Source of the DNA: Flammeovirgaceae bacterium UBA6059
GTDB taxonomy: Bacteria; Bacteroidota; Bacteroidia; Cytophagales; Cyclobacteriaceae
Reading direction: 5' to 3'
Assembly: GCA_002435755.1 (NCBI GenBank)
Contig: DIYH01000027.1
Coordinates: 1 to 64,000, forward strand
DNA length: 64,000 bases
This document shows positions 50,954 through 60,291 of the stretch, in pieces. The notes under the pieces are model-generated. The model did no database searches. It was not told the origin of the DNA and was given only the letters and a program-made list of their open reading frames with translations. Both the position numbers and the translations under genes were made by a program. Every line of letters starts with the position of its first letter. Position 1 is the first letter of the stretch.

Positions 50954-51919
50954 TCAGTCTTTGATTTGACGATAATCGACCGGTATAGTGTCGATGGGAT
51001 CGAGATCGAGCTTCAGCATTTTGATTTTGATTCGGTAGATAAGACGTCCAGAATAATACTTTAACAAAGGTAAAACGTGGGTTGGCCGATAGTAGCTTAG
51101 CAATTCTCTGATGGAAAGATTTTTAGTAAACAAGCCTATTCTTGTAATACGAAACTGATCAACTTCTTGCACGAATGAAAAATCAGTTTTGGATAGCATT
51201 TTTTTCCAGGTCATGAAATGAAGGTATACCCATTCAATTCCATCACTATCAATGATTTTGCCCTTTTTCCATTTCCAGCCTCTGGGCCTTCTTATCAACA
51301 ATGGCCAGTCAGCACCTATCTTGGTATCCCAATAACACCCTAAGGGGCCCCGTCCATCTATGCTTCTCTGGTAAACATAGAAGGCAAAATAGCCTTCATC
51401 AAAACCAGCGTATGTCCCTATTTCAAAGCACTTTTTGTATCCATTGACATTTTGGAAGAGTGTATTGATCTCTACAGAATTTCTGTATAGTGTGAAATGT
51501 CCACTAATTGTATGTTTCCTCGTAGATATGATGTCAAATGATGCAAGGTCTATGGAGTATAACCAGCTCTCGATATCACCCCAAATCACATCCATGTCGC
51601 AATGCCCCCAGTAATCATATTGATTCAATCTTTCTTCAAACAGGTGTCCATAGGTCGGTTTGTAGTCACAGAGTTTGTGCGCTGATTGCATTACAGGGGT
51701 CAGGCCTAATTTATTCTTTACGAGCACCTTGAATTCAACCTCATCCAGGTAATCTATCTTGACATTATCAGGTGGTGAACTGTCTATAACATGTTGGTCT
51801 GAAAGGATGAGCCAATCTATACCAGGATTATGCGCGCATGATGTCAAGAAACCATCAAACCACGGAGGAAATGGACCCCAATAGACCACCAGCAAGCATA
51901 TGTTCATTTTGTCGTTCAT
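50954..51919 (-). CDS. DUF6625 protein, glycosyltransferase-like
   Basis: A 321-residue protein that matches DUF6625: CLLVVYWGPFPPWFDGFLTS at the start, then LILSDQHVI, and YDYWGHCDMDVIWGDIESWL, in which D-x-D (DMD) resembles the metal/nucleotide-sugar site of GT-A enzymes. GHFTLYRNSVEINTLFQN and a W-rich C-terminus follow. A role as an additional glycosyltransferase in capsule or glycolipid assembly is likely but unproved. It is the last gene of the minus-strand operon; its ATG overlaps the flippase stop. Confidence 0.82.
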   Translation of the reverse strand: MNDKMNICLLVVYWGPFPPWFDGFLTSCAHNPGIDWLILSDQHVIDSSPPDNVKIDYLDEVEFKVLVKNKLGLTPVMQSAHKLCDYKPTYGHLFEERLNQYDYWGHCDMDVIWGDIESWLYSIDLASFDIISTRKHTISGHFTLYRNSVEINTLFQNVNGYKKCFEIGTYAGFDEGYFAFYVYQRSIDGRGPLGCYWDTKIGADWPLLIRRPRGWKWKKGKIIDSDGIEWVYLHFMTWKKMLSKTDFSFVQEVDQFRITRIGLFTKNLSIRELLSYYRPTHVLPLLKYYSGRLIYRIKIKMLKLDLDPIDTIPVDYRQIKD

Positions 51920-53385
51920 TTGCTTTTGGTCAATGGCAATATCTCTTTCAGAGAGTCAAATGAAATTACCACTAGAAACATCAAAACCAGACTGAACTGT
52001 ATCAAACCAAACCAGCCCAAGGTCAGTGATGACCACTGCATTATCACTTGACATCCGATAACGATCACAATGCCAGTCATGATAATCAGCAGAAATTTTC
52101 CGACAGGAAGTTGGACCAGCATAGACTTTCGATCATCTATCCACAAAAGCAGCAAATTGATAAGATTTGAGCATCCGACTGAATAGAGCGCCCCGACCAA
52201 TCCAAATTCTGGTATAAAAAAAATCAATAGAAGTATGAGTACTATAGTTGACACAACCGCATAAGTGGAGATAGCTCCTGTTCTCCTTTTATACATCAAT
52301 GTCAATACGGGAAGCTCAGTGAGTACGGCTGGAATTATCATCAACGTGCCAATTGAAAACAATGGGATAACGGAAATGTAGCGTGCATCATCAGTGATCA
52401 GGTGAAGATTAGATCCTACCAGGATCACACCAGATAATATGATCAATGCAATTTTCACATACCATGTCATAGCCGTTTGGATTCGGTGTTTGGTATCGTG
52501 ATCGGCCGTACCCAACTGCTCAAAAAGCATAGGTCGGAAAGCATTGACAAGTGTCCCAAGCAATGTCTTTGCAAGGAGTATTAAGTTGATGAGGATGGCA
52601 TATCGGCCTACCTCATCGATAGACATAAACTTCGCCAAAAAAAACTTGTCTCCTGCCGTCACGAACCAATTGATGAATACCATAGGAATAAATGGTATCG
52701 ATACTCGTAATGCCTCACGAATTACGCTTCGGGTGAATGAAATCCTAATATACTTGAACTGCGATGCGAACATCACAACTGAGACGATAATTTTGCTTGC
52801 CAATACTCCTAAAAGCGCCCCGAGTACACCCATACCTTGAGTCACAATGAGATAATACTGGATCGTAGCGTTGAGAAGTACTAACGAAAGAGAGTAATAA
52901 CTAAACTCTCTAAGCCTATATTCATTCCTGAGAATGGTAAAATAAAGCGTATGGATCTGAGCAATAAAAAAGGTTACCAGGACGACTGTGCCATATGGGT
53001 AAAATGGCATAGCCGTATCATCCAGGAAAACATCAAAGTAAAATGGTCCAATAAGTAAGAATATGATAAAGGTAAGTATCGAAATCAAAACTCCACCCGT
53101 CATGATACTCTTCACATAGTCAGTTCTGTCTTCCTGATTTGAAATATGGTCAAAGTAGGTGATGCTGGCTGAAATATTGAGTTGTAAGCAGGCAATGATG
53201 GCATAAAAGCTGCCAAACAGACCTAGCAAAGTGAGTGCCCCATACTCAGATACATCTAGGTAGTTGAGATAGATTGGTAATAGGATAATGCTTATGACGG
53301 AAGGTAAAAACCTTAGGACAGTGAAAACTGCAACCGCCTGCAGAGATTTCTTGGTAAGATCGTTATTTCTACTTGTATCAGCCAC
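51916..53385 (-). CDS. Polysaccharide/lipid flippase (MOP superfamily)
   Basis: A 489-residue membrane protein with about 12-14 helices. The start SLQAVAVFTVLRFLPSVISI and YLNYLDVSEYGALTLLGLFG has the usual 'Y.....EYG....' flippase/Wzx pattern. It should move an undecaprenyl- or other lipid-linked saccharide from the cytoplasmic to the periplasmic face. Its place between a phosphatidyltransferase and a glycosyltransferase-like gene points to export of a glycolipid made by this locus. Confidence 0.9.
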   Translation of the reverse strand: MADTSRNNDLTKKSLQAVAVFTVLRFLPSVISIILLPIYLNYLDVSEYGALTLLGLFGSFYAIIACLQLNISASITYFDHISNQEDRTDYVKSIMTGGVLISILTFIIFLLIGPFYFDVFLDDTAMPFYPYGTVVLVTFFIAQIHTLYFTILRNEYRLREFSYYSLSLVLLNATIQYYLIVTQGMGVLGALLGVLASKIIVSVVMFASQFKYIRISFTRSVIREALRVSIPFIPMVFINWFVTAGDKFFLAKFMSIDEVGRYAILINLILLAKTLLGTLVNAFRPMLFEQLGTADHDTKHRIQTAMTWYVKIALIILSGVILVGSNLHLITDDARYISVIPLFSIGTLMIIPAVLTELPVLTLMYKRRTGAISTYAVVSTIVLILLLIFFIPEFGLVGALYSVGCSNLINLLLLWIDDRKSMLVQLPVGKFLLIIMTGIVIVIGCQVIMQWSSLTLGWFGLIQFSLVLMFLVVISFDSLKEILPLTKSK

Positions 53386-53423
53386 GTTAACAAGACATCA
53401 AGTTGAAGAATACCATGATTATC

Positions 53424-54125
53424 TCAAATCAACTTAAGTCGGCGTACAACTCTCAGTAAAATAGACATTGAAAAAGAGCACATGATCAAAATAGATGAGA
53501 TTTTCAGTGTTAACTCCCTCCAATATTCATTTAGCACGAATGCTCCAACGAGACTTATGAAAAACATCACAGCTACACTTGCCCTGAGTTTTTTTGGAAC
53601 CAACTCCTCGCCACCAGCTAGAAATCTATGAAGAAATATTTCTACATAATATCGCATTCCTCCAGGTATCAGTATCCACCATTCAGCATTCCCAGCCTCA
53701 AAATGTAGCCAGGACAAAGCCAAGACCATAAAAGCGTCTACCTCCATATCCATGACCTCTCCGACTACTGAACTCTGATCATATCTACGCGCTAGCCAAC
53801 CATCTACACCGTCCAGTACCACCACCAAAAGGAAGCCACTAAATAGCACTGAATTCGAGAGGGTTGGAGACGCCAGCAAAAGCCCAACTAAAATAGCAAG
53901 CCTGATGACGGTTATCGTATTAGCATAACCAACAACCCAGGAAAGCTTGCCTAAAAAAGATGGTATCAGGAAGATATACCTAGCAAACCAAATGGAAGCT
54001 ACCAACCACCAAAGCTGTGGTAGACCAAAGGCAAGGGCACCTGCAAGACCTATCACATGAATGACTGAATTGATCAATGACCAGCGCCTTAGAAAAAGGT
54101 TAAACCTGGATGCCATCTGGCTCAT
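53424..54125 (-). CDS. CDP-alcohol phosphatidyltransferase
   Basis: About 233 residues from the ATG at 54125, preceded by AGGAAA-type Shine-Dalgarno about 10 bases upstream; the frame extends to 54173 and an ATG at 54116 is also possible. It is an integral membrane protein with the full CDP-OH-P signature D105-x2-D108-G-x2-A-R-x8-G122-x3-D126-x3-D130 (DGVDGWLARRYDQSSVVGEV). It joins a CDP-linked lipid or alcohol to an acceptor alcohol, producing a phosphodiester. The substrate is probably not standard phosphatidylglycerol, given its genomic context. It overlaps the end of the sulfatase-like gene. Confidence 0.9.
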   Translation of the reverse strand: MSQMASRFNLFLRRWSLINSVIHVIGLAGALAFGLPQLWWLVASIWFARYIFLIPSFLGKLSWVVGYANTITVIRLAILVGLLLASPTLSNSVLFSGFLLVVVLDGVDGWLARRYDQSSVVGEVMDMEVDAFMVLALSWLHFEAGNAEWWILIPGGMRYYVEIFLHRFLAGGEELVPKKLRASVAVMFFISLVGAFVLNEYWRELTLKISSILIMCSFSMSILLRVVRRLKLI

Positions 54126-55806
54126 ATTGCAGTGTTTCCTCTCCTTTCGCTCCATAAGCTTTGATAAGCTCACTGATCAGTATTGAATAGAGAGCTTCAT
54201 GCTTTACTCCCTTACCAGAAAAACTGAGCCCTTCAACAAACCCATACTGTCCAAAACCATTAATAAACTGTTGATCTTTGGAAATCACATGTACCAGTGT
54301 GTCCAGCCCATGTTTGTTGATATCAGATAAATGATGAGGCTGATGGTCTCCAATGAGCATGAATATATCATCCTGCTCTCCTTGCTTTACAATAAAATCA
54401 GATAAGAACCTGAGCTGGTATTGAATAGCATTCAAATAGTCAGAAAGCACTGGTTTTTGAAGGAAATGATTACCGACCAGATTGTCTCTACCATCATTTA
54501 AGTCACGCCAGTCTGAGGTCACAACATCCGGAGAAATGAAGGGGCTATGTGAATTCTTAGTAAGATAGAAAAGTACAAACGGTTCATCCTGTTTCCTGAT
54601 AACTTCTTCCAAGCCATAATTGAGTACGTATTGATCAGATGGTCCTTCGGTAAAGCCATACTTAGTACCCTTAAAGTCGATATGCTCTTTCAAGATCCAC
54701 TGGTCAACACCATAAAGATTGGCCATTTGATCAAGTGGTGTGGCAACACCTTTCTTGGGTTTAGAAGCATTGAGGTTGTAAGAGAGATATCCGCGCTTTT
54801 GTAGAAACTTTGTTACGGTATCGTATTTGTGATATCGCTCATCATTGAGTAGTCGCTCATATTTAAAGTTCGAGTCGACCCGCTGACCAAGGAGTACTGA
54901 AGTATAAGCAAGCCAAGAAGGACCTACAAGAGAAACTGATTCACTCAACTGGGAGCGCATATGCCACCCAGCCTCACCCAGTTGACCACCGAAATCAGAA
55001 AACTCTTTAGCAAAAGCGGTTTTCAATTCTGGTTCTTTGAGCAATATGCTACCATAAGACTCAACGAAGATCAGGTAAACATTAGGTCGTTTGACCAATC
55101 TGGCATCTGATTGACGGTCTTGATCCAGTTTACTCCAGTTGGTATTCTTGCTATCAGCATTTATTCTGAAACTATCCCGAACATTTTGGATCAGGCGCAT
55201 AGGTACAAACAAGAACCGATAGTGAGTGCTATGATAGGGTTTATAACCATGCTTAACAAGCATCACCAGTATCAGGATCAATAGACCCCCACTAATAACG
55301 TGTGTGCTCAGTTTTGGCGATAGTGTAACACCGAAATCTGCATAAACCCGGAACGAGACAATCAGAAACACACAAAGGATCAGAAATGCTAACACATTGC
55401 CCAGAAACTTGACTTTATCCTCACCCCATAACAGACCAGCTCCATTTTTCAGTAATCGTACATCATTAAGAATAATTGGGTCAAACTCATATATCTTTTT
55501 GAATACCAGGTAGTAAAGGTTAAACAACCATATCACTCCGAAATAACCCACTAACGCACCAACTGGTACAAACTCCGAATAACGCGCGATTAACATTAAA
55601 ACTGTCAAATCAATGCTTATCCGGAAAATATCGGGATTCTCTTCCATTCCAATACCAGTCCCTAGTTTCCTGGCTTGCTTCCACTTCTGAGGCAGTAATG
55701 AGGCATCAGGGTAGTGCAGTAGGTAGTTAGGAATAAAAAAGAGGCTATTGAAGAGAAAGAAACCACTCCAATAGACCACCTCAGACAGTACTTCATTCAT
55801 ATCCAC
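54100..55806 (-). CDS. LtaS-like membrane phosphotransferase/sulfatase
   Basis: A 568-residue protein with about five N-terminal membrane helices and a large extracytoplasmic alkaline-phosphatase-fold domain from about residue 240. VYLIFVESYGS fits the first metal-binding Glu of LtaS/sulfatases, the nucleophile is probably in SESVSLVGPSWLAY, and IGDHQPHHL supplies the Asp/His metal ligands near residue 480. Relatives transfer phosphoglycerol or phosphoethanolamine or cleave sulfate esters. It is the first gene of the minus-strand operon, followed by the phosphatidyltransferase, which suggests a phosphodiester polymer or head-group transfer. Confidence 0.88.
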   Translation of the reverse strand: MDMNEVLSEVVYWSGFFLFNSLFFIPNYLLHYPDASLLPQKWKQARKLGTGIGMEENPDIFRISIDLTVLMLIARYSEFVPVGALVGYFGVIWLFNLYYLVFKKIYEFDPIILNDVRLLKNGAGLLWGEDKVKFLGNVLAFLILCVFLIVSFRVYADFGVTLSPKLSTHVISGGLLILILVMLVKHGYKPYHSTHYRFLFVPMRLIQNVRDSFRINADSKNTNWSKLDQDRQSDARLVKRPNVYLIFVESYGSILLKEPELKTAFAKEFSDFGGQLGEAGWHMRSQLSESVSLVGPSWLAYTSVLLGQRVDSNFKYERLLNDERYHKYDTVTKFLQKRGYLSYNLNASKPKKGVATPLDQMANLYGVDQWILKEHIDFKGTKYGFTEGPSDQYVLNYGLEEVIRKQDEPFVLFYLTKNSHSPFISPDVVTSDWRDLNDGRDNLVGNHFLQKPVLSDYLNAIQYQLRFLSDFIVKQGEQDDIFMLIGDHQPHHLSDINKHGLDTLVHVISKDQQFINGFGQYGFVEGLSFSGKGVKHEALYSILISELIKAYGAKGEETLQYEPDGIQV

Positions 55807-55997
55807 TCGAGGGCATTATCTACGTCAGCATGCAAATCAACTAAAATAAACTTTTCGTGGCTATTGAAAAGATCAATACCGCTTAGACGATTTCTATACC
55901 CTTATGACAAATCTCAGTAGTCGAGTCGATCAACCATCATTTTTATGATCAGCGACATTGCCGAAATTCATACCTATACTCCCAGATTCTATACAAC

Positions 55998-56600
55998 ATG
56001 AAACCGCTAGACTTACTTCAGGAGCACCCAGAGTTCTTTAGGGCATTACCACAACCAGAATTTATTCACCTCGACAAGGGGAAATTTATCATTATAGATG
56101 GGAATGGCTCTTCGGGCACCTCTGAAATGTCGGCAAGAGTGAAGGCACTTTACCCGGTCGCAGCGCGCATCAGACAGCACTACCGTGAATTGGGGCATGA
56201 TTTTGTAGTCCCCAGTCTCGAAAGCGAGTGGTGGTCCAGTTCGCGTAAGCCGATCAATAAAATTCCGAAAGAAGAGCGCAAATGGCGGTTGATGATCAGG
56301 ATGCCAGATTTTGTGAGCCAGGGAGCAGTGGAGGTGGCTAAGAAGCAAGTCATTGTTCATGATAAAATCACAGCTGCCATGTACGTGCGTTTGGAGTCTG
56401 AACATGAACATGACGTGGTACAAATGCTTCATATAGGCCCATGGTCACGGGAGGGAGAGACGATCAAGGAAATGCGCCGGTTTATAAAGAAAAAACACTA
56501 CGTGATAGATGGCCCTCATCATGAAGTATATCTTTCGGACCCGCATACTACAGATCCTTCGAGGTTAAGGACTATTCTAAGGCAAGGCGTGGTAGCTTAG
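55998..56600 (+). CDS. GyrI-like small-molecule-binding protein
   Basis: A 200-residue soluble protein of the GyrI-like/SOUL-type group: PQPEFIHLDKGKFIIIDGNG, VALYPVAARI-type region (KALYPVAARIRQHYRELGHD) and YVRLESEHEHDVVQMLHIGP. GyrI-like domains bind small molecules in effector proteins and AraC regulators; alone they are often annotated 'transcription activator effector-binding'. It is divergent from the LtaS-like gene and convergent with the DUF1801 gene downstream. Confidence 0.85.
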   Translation: MKPLDLLQEHPEFFRALPQPEFIHLDKGKFIIIDGNGSSGTSEMSARVKALYPVAARIRQHYRELGHDFVVPSLESEWWSSSRKPINKIPKEERKWRLMIRMPDFVSQGAVEVAKKQVIVHDKITAAMYVRLESEHEHDVVQMLHIGPWSREGETIKEMRRFIKKKHYVIDGPHHEVYLSDPHTTDPSRLRTILRQGVVA

Positions 56601-56610
56601 ATTCTAAGCA

Positions 56611-57030
56611 TCATTTTCGCCTTTTTTTGGCTACAGACCTTAACTCCTCATCAATGGCAGCAGCCTCATGGAGCAGTGATCTTACTTTATCAAAATCTAT
56701 TTCTTGTCTTTGGCAGAACCTCCGGGTTCTCACATATTTCCTATTGCCTTTCTCAAGGTAGTGCTCATCATCCATCATCAAATGTCCTTGTACAAACCCC
56801 AACAACACCCCATCTTTAACACCACCCCAACCTATTGACCCGGGCCAGATGAAACATACATTGCGGTAGCATTGATAGTAGGGTACATTGAAGCTTAGTT
56901 TCTCCTTTGGTTCAGGTAGGGTATCAAGGATGAGATCACGCAGAGACTCCACGACACGTAGTTCATTTTCCGGTAGGTAATCAAAAAAATCACCCAGAGA
57001 CCTAAAGGATACGTTCTGAAACTTGTTCAT
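56611..57030 (-). CDS. DUF1801-domain protein
   Basis: 139 residues from the ATG at 57030 (the frame extends to 57066). VESLRDLILDTLPEPKEKLS, FNVPYYQCYRNVCFIWPGSI with a long C-terminal helix rich in Lys/Arg. This is the DUF1801/YdhG type. It may be nucleic-acid or ligand binding. Convergent with the GyrI-like gene and divergent from the CYTH gene. Confidence 0.82.
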   Translation of the reverse strand: MNKFQNVSFRSLGDFFDYLPENELRVVESLRDLILDTLPEPKEKLSFNVPYYQCYRNVCFIWPGSIGWGGVKDGVLLGFVQGHLMMDDEHYLEKGNRKYVRTRRFCQRQEIDFDKVRSLLHEAAAIDEELRSVAKKRRK

Positions 57031-57113
57031 GCTAGAGCCAGCCTTGTCCTTACACCCAAGACCCAATAATACTGATTGTTGTGTAGTTTTAGATCAATAT
57101 TGCAGGATAAGAC

Positions 57114-57584
57114 ATGGCCATAGAGATCGAAAAAAAATACCTGATCAGGACCCTTCCGGAAAAACTGATAGTTGATCTGCATCCTAACAATATACTCCAG
57201 GGTTACATCGCTGTGCATGAAGACAAGACGGAAGTGCGCATAAGAAAATTTGGGGAAGACTACTGGCAAACCATAAAAAGTCCGGGTCACCTCAGCAGAC
57301 AAGAGTACGAATGGAACATCACACAAGAGCAATTCCACCAACTCTGGCCCTTGACTGAAGGTCGCAACCTTACTAAAAACCGCTATCTTATTCCTTACCA
57401 GGAAAGAAAAATAGAACTGGATGTATATGCTGGCAGACTGACCGGGCTTGTGGTAGCAGAAGTCGAATTCGACAGCATGAAGGAGTGCAGTGCCTTCACA
57501 CCTCCGGGTTGGTTTGATGAGGAGATATCAGGTGTCAGGAAGTACAAGAATTTCATTCTGGCAAGTGAAGGGCTACCGCAATAA
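57114..57584 (+). CDS. CYTH-domain phosphatase/cyclase-like protein
   Basis: A 156-residue CYTH (CyaB/thiamine-triphosphatase) tunnel protein. The ExExK motif is E4-I-E6-K-K8, and the strands with alternating Lys/Arg and Glu (EVRIRKFGEDYWQTIKSP; KIELDVYAGRLTGLVVAEVE) are as expected. Bacterial members usually hydrolyse tripolyphosphate or a nucleoside triphosphate with Mg2+/Mn2+. It is divergent from a DUF1801 gene and precedes the 5-oxoprolinase operon by 34 bases. Confidence 0.92.
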   Translation: MAIEIEKKYLIRTLPEKLIVDLHPNNILQGYIAVHEDKTEVRIRKFGEDYWQTIKSPGHLSRQEYEWNITQEQFHQLWPLTEGRNLTKNRYLIPYQERKIELDVYAGRLTGLVVAEVEFDSMKECSAFTPPGWFDEEISGVRKYKNFILASEGLPQ

Positions 57585-57618
57585 TTGACTATTTTGAAGA
57601 GATACTGAATTCTCAACC

Positions 57619-58833
57619 TTGCTCAAAAAACTAAAATCCCTCGGTCCGGCTATCCTTGTCACCTCTGCCTTTATAGGGCCGGGAACTGTTACTATTTGTT
57701 CTATTGCAGGTGCAGAGTTTGGTTTCACACTCCTTTGGGCCATGCTATTCTCTATAGCTGCGACCATTGTGCTTCAAGAGATGTGCGCAAGACTGGGTGT
57801 TATCACAGGTCTGGGGCTTGGACAAACACTACGCCAACAATTGAGCACTCCGCTGCTAAAATGGCTTGGCGTATTGCTGGTAGTCAGTGCCATCCTTATT
57901 GGCAATGGTGCATATGAAGCAGGCAATATTAGTGGGGCTTCTCTAGGTATCAATACCATTTTCTCAAATAGTTCAAGCAATAGTAGCCTCTGGGTCATTA
58001 TCATCGGAGTTGTTGCTCTTGCACTGTTGGTTTCTGGCAGCTATAAATGGATTGAGCGCACTATGATCGTACTTGTGCTCTTAATGAGTCTGGTATTTGT
58101 AATTACAGCTGTGCTGGTTGCACCTCCACTGATCGAGGTGTTTTCGGGTTTTGTACCCAGCCTGCCAGATCAAAGCACACTGCTTGTCATAGGTCTTATT
58201 GGTACGACGGTGGTTCCTTACAATCTCTTTCTGCACTCTTCGGCAGTGACGGAAAGATGGAAGGGACCTGAATACCTCGCTGAAGCAAGGTTAGACACCT
58301 GGGCTTCCATTACTATAGGTGGATTGATTTCCATTTCTATTGTGATCACCTCAGCCATGGCGGCAATGAACACCAATGGGGAAATCGGATCAGCAGTGGC
58401 TCTGGCAAAGCAATTAGAGCCACTCTTGGGCAGTTGGGCCAAGTATTTCATGGGAGCGGGCCTGTTTGCCGCTGGTATCTCCTCCTCTATCACCGCACCT
58501 CTGGCCGCAGGCTATGCTACTTCAGGCATATTGGGTATACCTTCTAAACCCTCCGATACAAGGTTCAAACTTGTCAGCATAAGTGTGTTGTTACTGGGCA
58601 TCATGGCCTCTTTAACAGGGTTTCGACCTATTGAAGTCATTCGCTTTGCGCAAGTTGCGAACGGCCTTCTGCTTCCAGTCACTGCCTTTTTCCTCATATG
58701 GGTAATGAACAAACCTGAAGTATTGGGGTCACATCAAAATAATCTCAAACAAAACATCCTGGGCGTAACTATCGTGATAATTACGGTAGTGCTTGGCCTA
58801 AAGAGCATCTTATCAGTGATGGGCATTGTATGA
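57619..58833 (+). CDS. Nramp-fold transporter of the 5-oxoprolinase operon
   Basis: A 404-residue membrane transporter with about 11 helices, starting at TTG (57619). The Nramp fold is clear (LGPAILVTSAFIGPGTVTIC; LVIGLIGTTVVPYNLFLHSS), but the metal-binding motifs are changed: D-P-G-N in helix 1 reads G20-P-G-T23, and M-P-H in helix 6 reads V199-P-Y201. Divalent metal transport is therefore unlikely. The gene overlaps pxpA by 4 bases. In Bacillus the Nramp-related ycsG gene has a similar position, so transport of 5-oxoproline or a related amide is a reasonable inference. Confidence 0.88.
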   Translation: MLKKLKSLGPAILVTSAFIGPGTVTICSIAGAEFGFTLLWAMLFSIAATIVLQEMCARLGVITGLGLGQTLRQQLSTPLLKWLGVLLVVSAILIGNGAYEAGNISGASLGINTIFSNSSSNSSLWVIIIGVVALALLVSGSYKWIERTMIVLVLLMSLVFVITAVLVAPPLIEVFSGFVPSLPDQSTLLVIGLIGTTVVPYNLFLHSSAVTERWKGPEYLAEARLDTWASITIGGLISISIVITSAMAAMNTNGEIGSAVALAKQLEPLLGSWAKYFMGAGLFAAGISSSITAPLAAGYATSGILGIPSKPSDTRFKLVSISVLLLGIMASLTGFRPIEVIRFAQVANGLLLPVTAFFLIWVMNKPEVLGSHQNNLKQNILGVTIVIITVVLGLKSILSVMGIV

Positions 58834-59594
58834 AAAAGATAGACCTCAACTGTGATCTGGGTGAAAGTTATGGGCGATTCAAAATCGGTAATGATGAAGG
58901 TATCATGCCCTACATCACTTCCTGCAATATTGCCTGCGGCTTTCATAGTGGAGACCCCCTCACTATCGTAAAAACGATTAACCTGGCAGCCAAGTATGGA
59001 GTCCAGATTGGTGCTCACCCCTCCTATCCGGACTTACAGGGTTTTGGGCGTAGGCCCATGAATATGAGTAATGAGGAATTGGAGGCATGCGTCAAGTATC
59101 AAATAGCTGCCCTCAAGTCCCTATCGGAATCTCTGGGTCAACGACTCAAACACGTAAAACCACATGGTGCCCTCTACAACGCCGCTGCAAAAGACCTGAG
59201 CATTGCCCGGGTTTTGATCTCTGCAGTTAAAGATTTAGATGCAGGTCTGGTCTTTGTGGGCCCGGCCATGAACGAAATGTCAGCGTTTGCTGCCTCTCTA
59301 GATGTAAAATATGCATCGGAAGTATTCGCCGATAGGCGCTACAATGATGATCTCACCTTGGTCAATAGAAGCCATGCGGAGGCAATGATCATTAATCCAG
59401 ATGACGCTAAGAAGCAGGTCCTCGACATGTGTGTGAGAAATGAAGTGACTACACTTTCAGGCCAACAGAAAAAGATAGTTGCTGACACTATCTGTCTACA
59501 TGGAGATCAACCTGACGCAGTGCTTTTTACCACGACATTGAGGCAGGCTTTGCTTGACCAGGGGCTGGAACTCAAGGCTTACGCCAATGATTGA
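58830..59594 (+). CDS. pxpA: 5-oxoprolinase subunit A (LamB/YcsF family)
   Basis: A 254-residue protein of the LamB/YcsF family: KIDLNCDLGESYGRFKIGND, CNIACGFHSGDPLTIVKTIN, GAHPSYPDLQGFGRRPMNMS and HVKPHGALYNAAAKD. PxpA is the catalytic partner that, with PxpB and PxpC, cleaves 5-oxoproline (pyroglutamate) to glutamate with ATP. The His and Asp residues in these segments line the predicted active site. It overlaps the transporter gene upstream and pxpB downstream. Confidence 0.95.
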   Translation: MKKIDLNCDLGESYGRFKIGNDEGIMPYITSCNIACGFHSGDPLTIVKTINLAAKYGVQIGAHPSYPDLQGFGRRPMNMSNEELEACVKYQIAALKSLSESLGQRLKHVKPHGALYNAAAKDLSIARVLISAVKDLDAGLVFVGPAMNEMSAFAASLDVKYASEVFADRRYNDDLTLVNRSHAEAMIINPDDAKKQVLDMCVRNEVTTLSGQQKKIVADTICLHGDQPDAVLFTTTLRQALLDQGLELKAYAND

Positions 59595-60291
59595 GGCCAG
59601 CTTACTTCGATTTGACCTGCTAGCAGAAGATTGTCTTCTCATCAGTTGGCCGCAAAAGATTGATTTCGAAATAGTGATGGAGGTTCGGGCACTGAGTGAA
59701 TATCTCAACTCACTTACCGAAGTACTGGAGACTGTACCCGCTTATGCTTCCCTGGCTGTATACTTTGATATGATGAACTGTACGAGTCAGCATATCCAGT
59801 CTTTGGTTTTGAATAATGTTTCCGCACTAAAAACTCAAGATCTTCAGGCTAAAACATGGGTGATCCCCGTCTGCTATGATCGCACTTTTGGATTAGATCA
59901 TGACAGGTTTTGGGAGCAATGCAAAATTGACATCAGTCAGATCATTGAGCTTCATACCGGTCAAAGCTTTACCGTCTACATGCGTGGTTTCCAACCAGGC
60001 TTCTTGTACCTGGGCACTTTGCCCAAAGAACTTAATCTACCAAGACTAGAGAATCCCAGATCAAAAGTGGAAGCCGGGTCTGTTGGAATTGCCAATGATC
60101 AAACAGGCATCTATCCTTTAGAGAGCCCCGGAGGATGGAATATTATAGGTAGAACACCGATTAAGTTGTTCGATCTTGATAATACTGACCCAACTCCAAT
60201 AAAGCAGGGGGATAAGGTCAGGTTTGAGCCTATCGATCTCCTTGCGTATCATAGCCTCAAAGCAGAGAGTCATGTCCCAACCATTGCTTAA
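59587..60291 (+). CDS. pxpB: 5-oxoprolinase subunit B
   Basis: 234 residues from ATG 59587, which overlaps the pxpA stop; the frame goes back to 59554. PxpB/KipI signature: YMRGFQPGFLYLGTLPKEL, then PRSKVEAGSVGIANDQTGIY and LESPGGWNIIGRTPIKLFD. Works as the ATP-binding complex partner of PxpC. The Ala normally following GF (GFxPGF) reads Gln, a minor variant. Confidence 0.95.
   Translation: MIEASLLRFDLLAEDCLLISWPQKIDFEIVMEVRALSEYLNSLTEVLETVPAYASLAVYFDMMNCTSQHIQSLVLNNVSALKTQDLQAKTWVIPVCYDRTFGLDHDRFWEQCKIDISQIIELHTGQSFTVYMRGFQPGFLYLGTLPKELNLPRLENPRSKVEAGSVGIANDQTGIYPLESPGGWNIIGRTPIKLFDLDNTDPTPIKQGDKVRFEPIDLLAYHSLKAESHVPTIA

Noticed and set aside
57619..58833. Mn/Fe transporter MntH
   Set aside because: The DPGN and MPH metal motifs are replaced and the operon is for 5-oxoproline breakdown.
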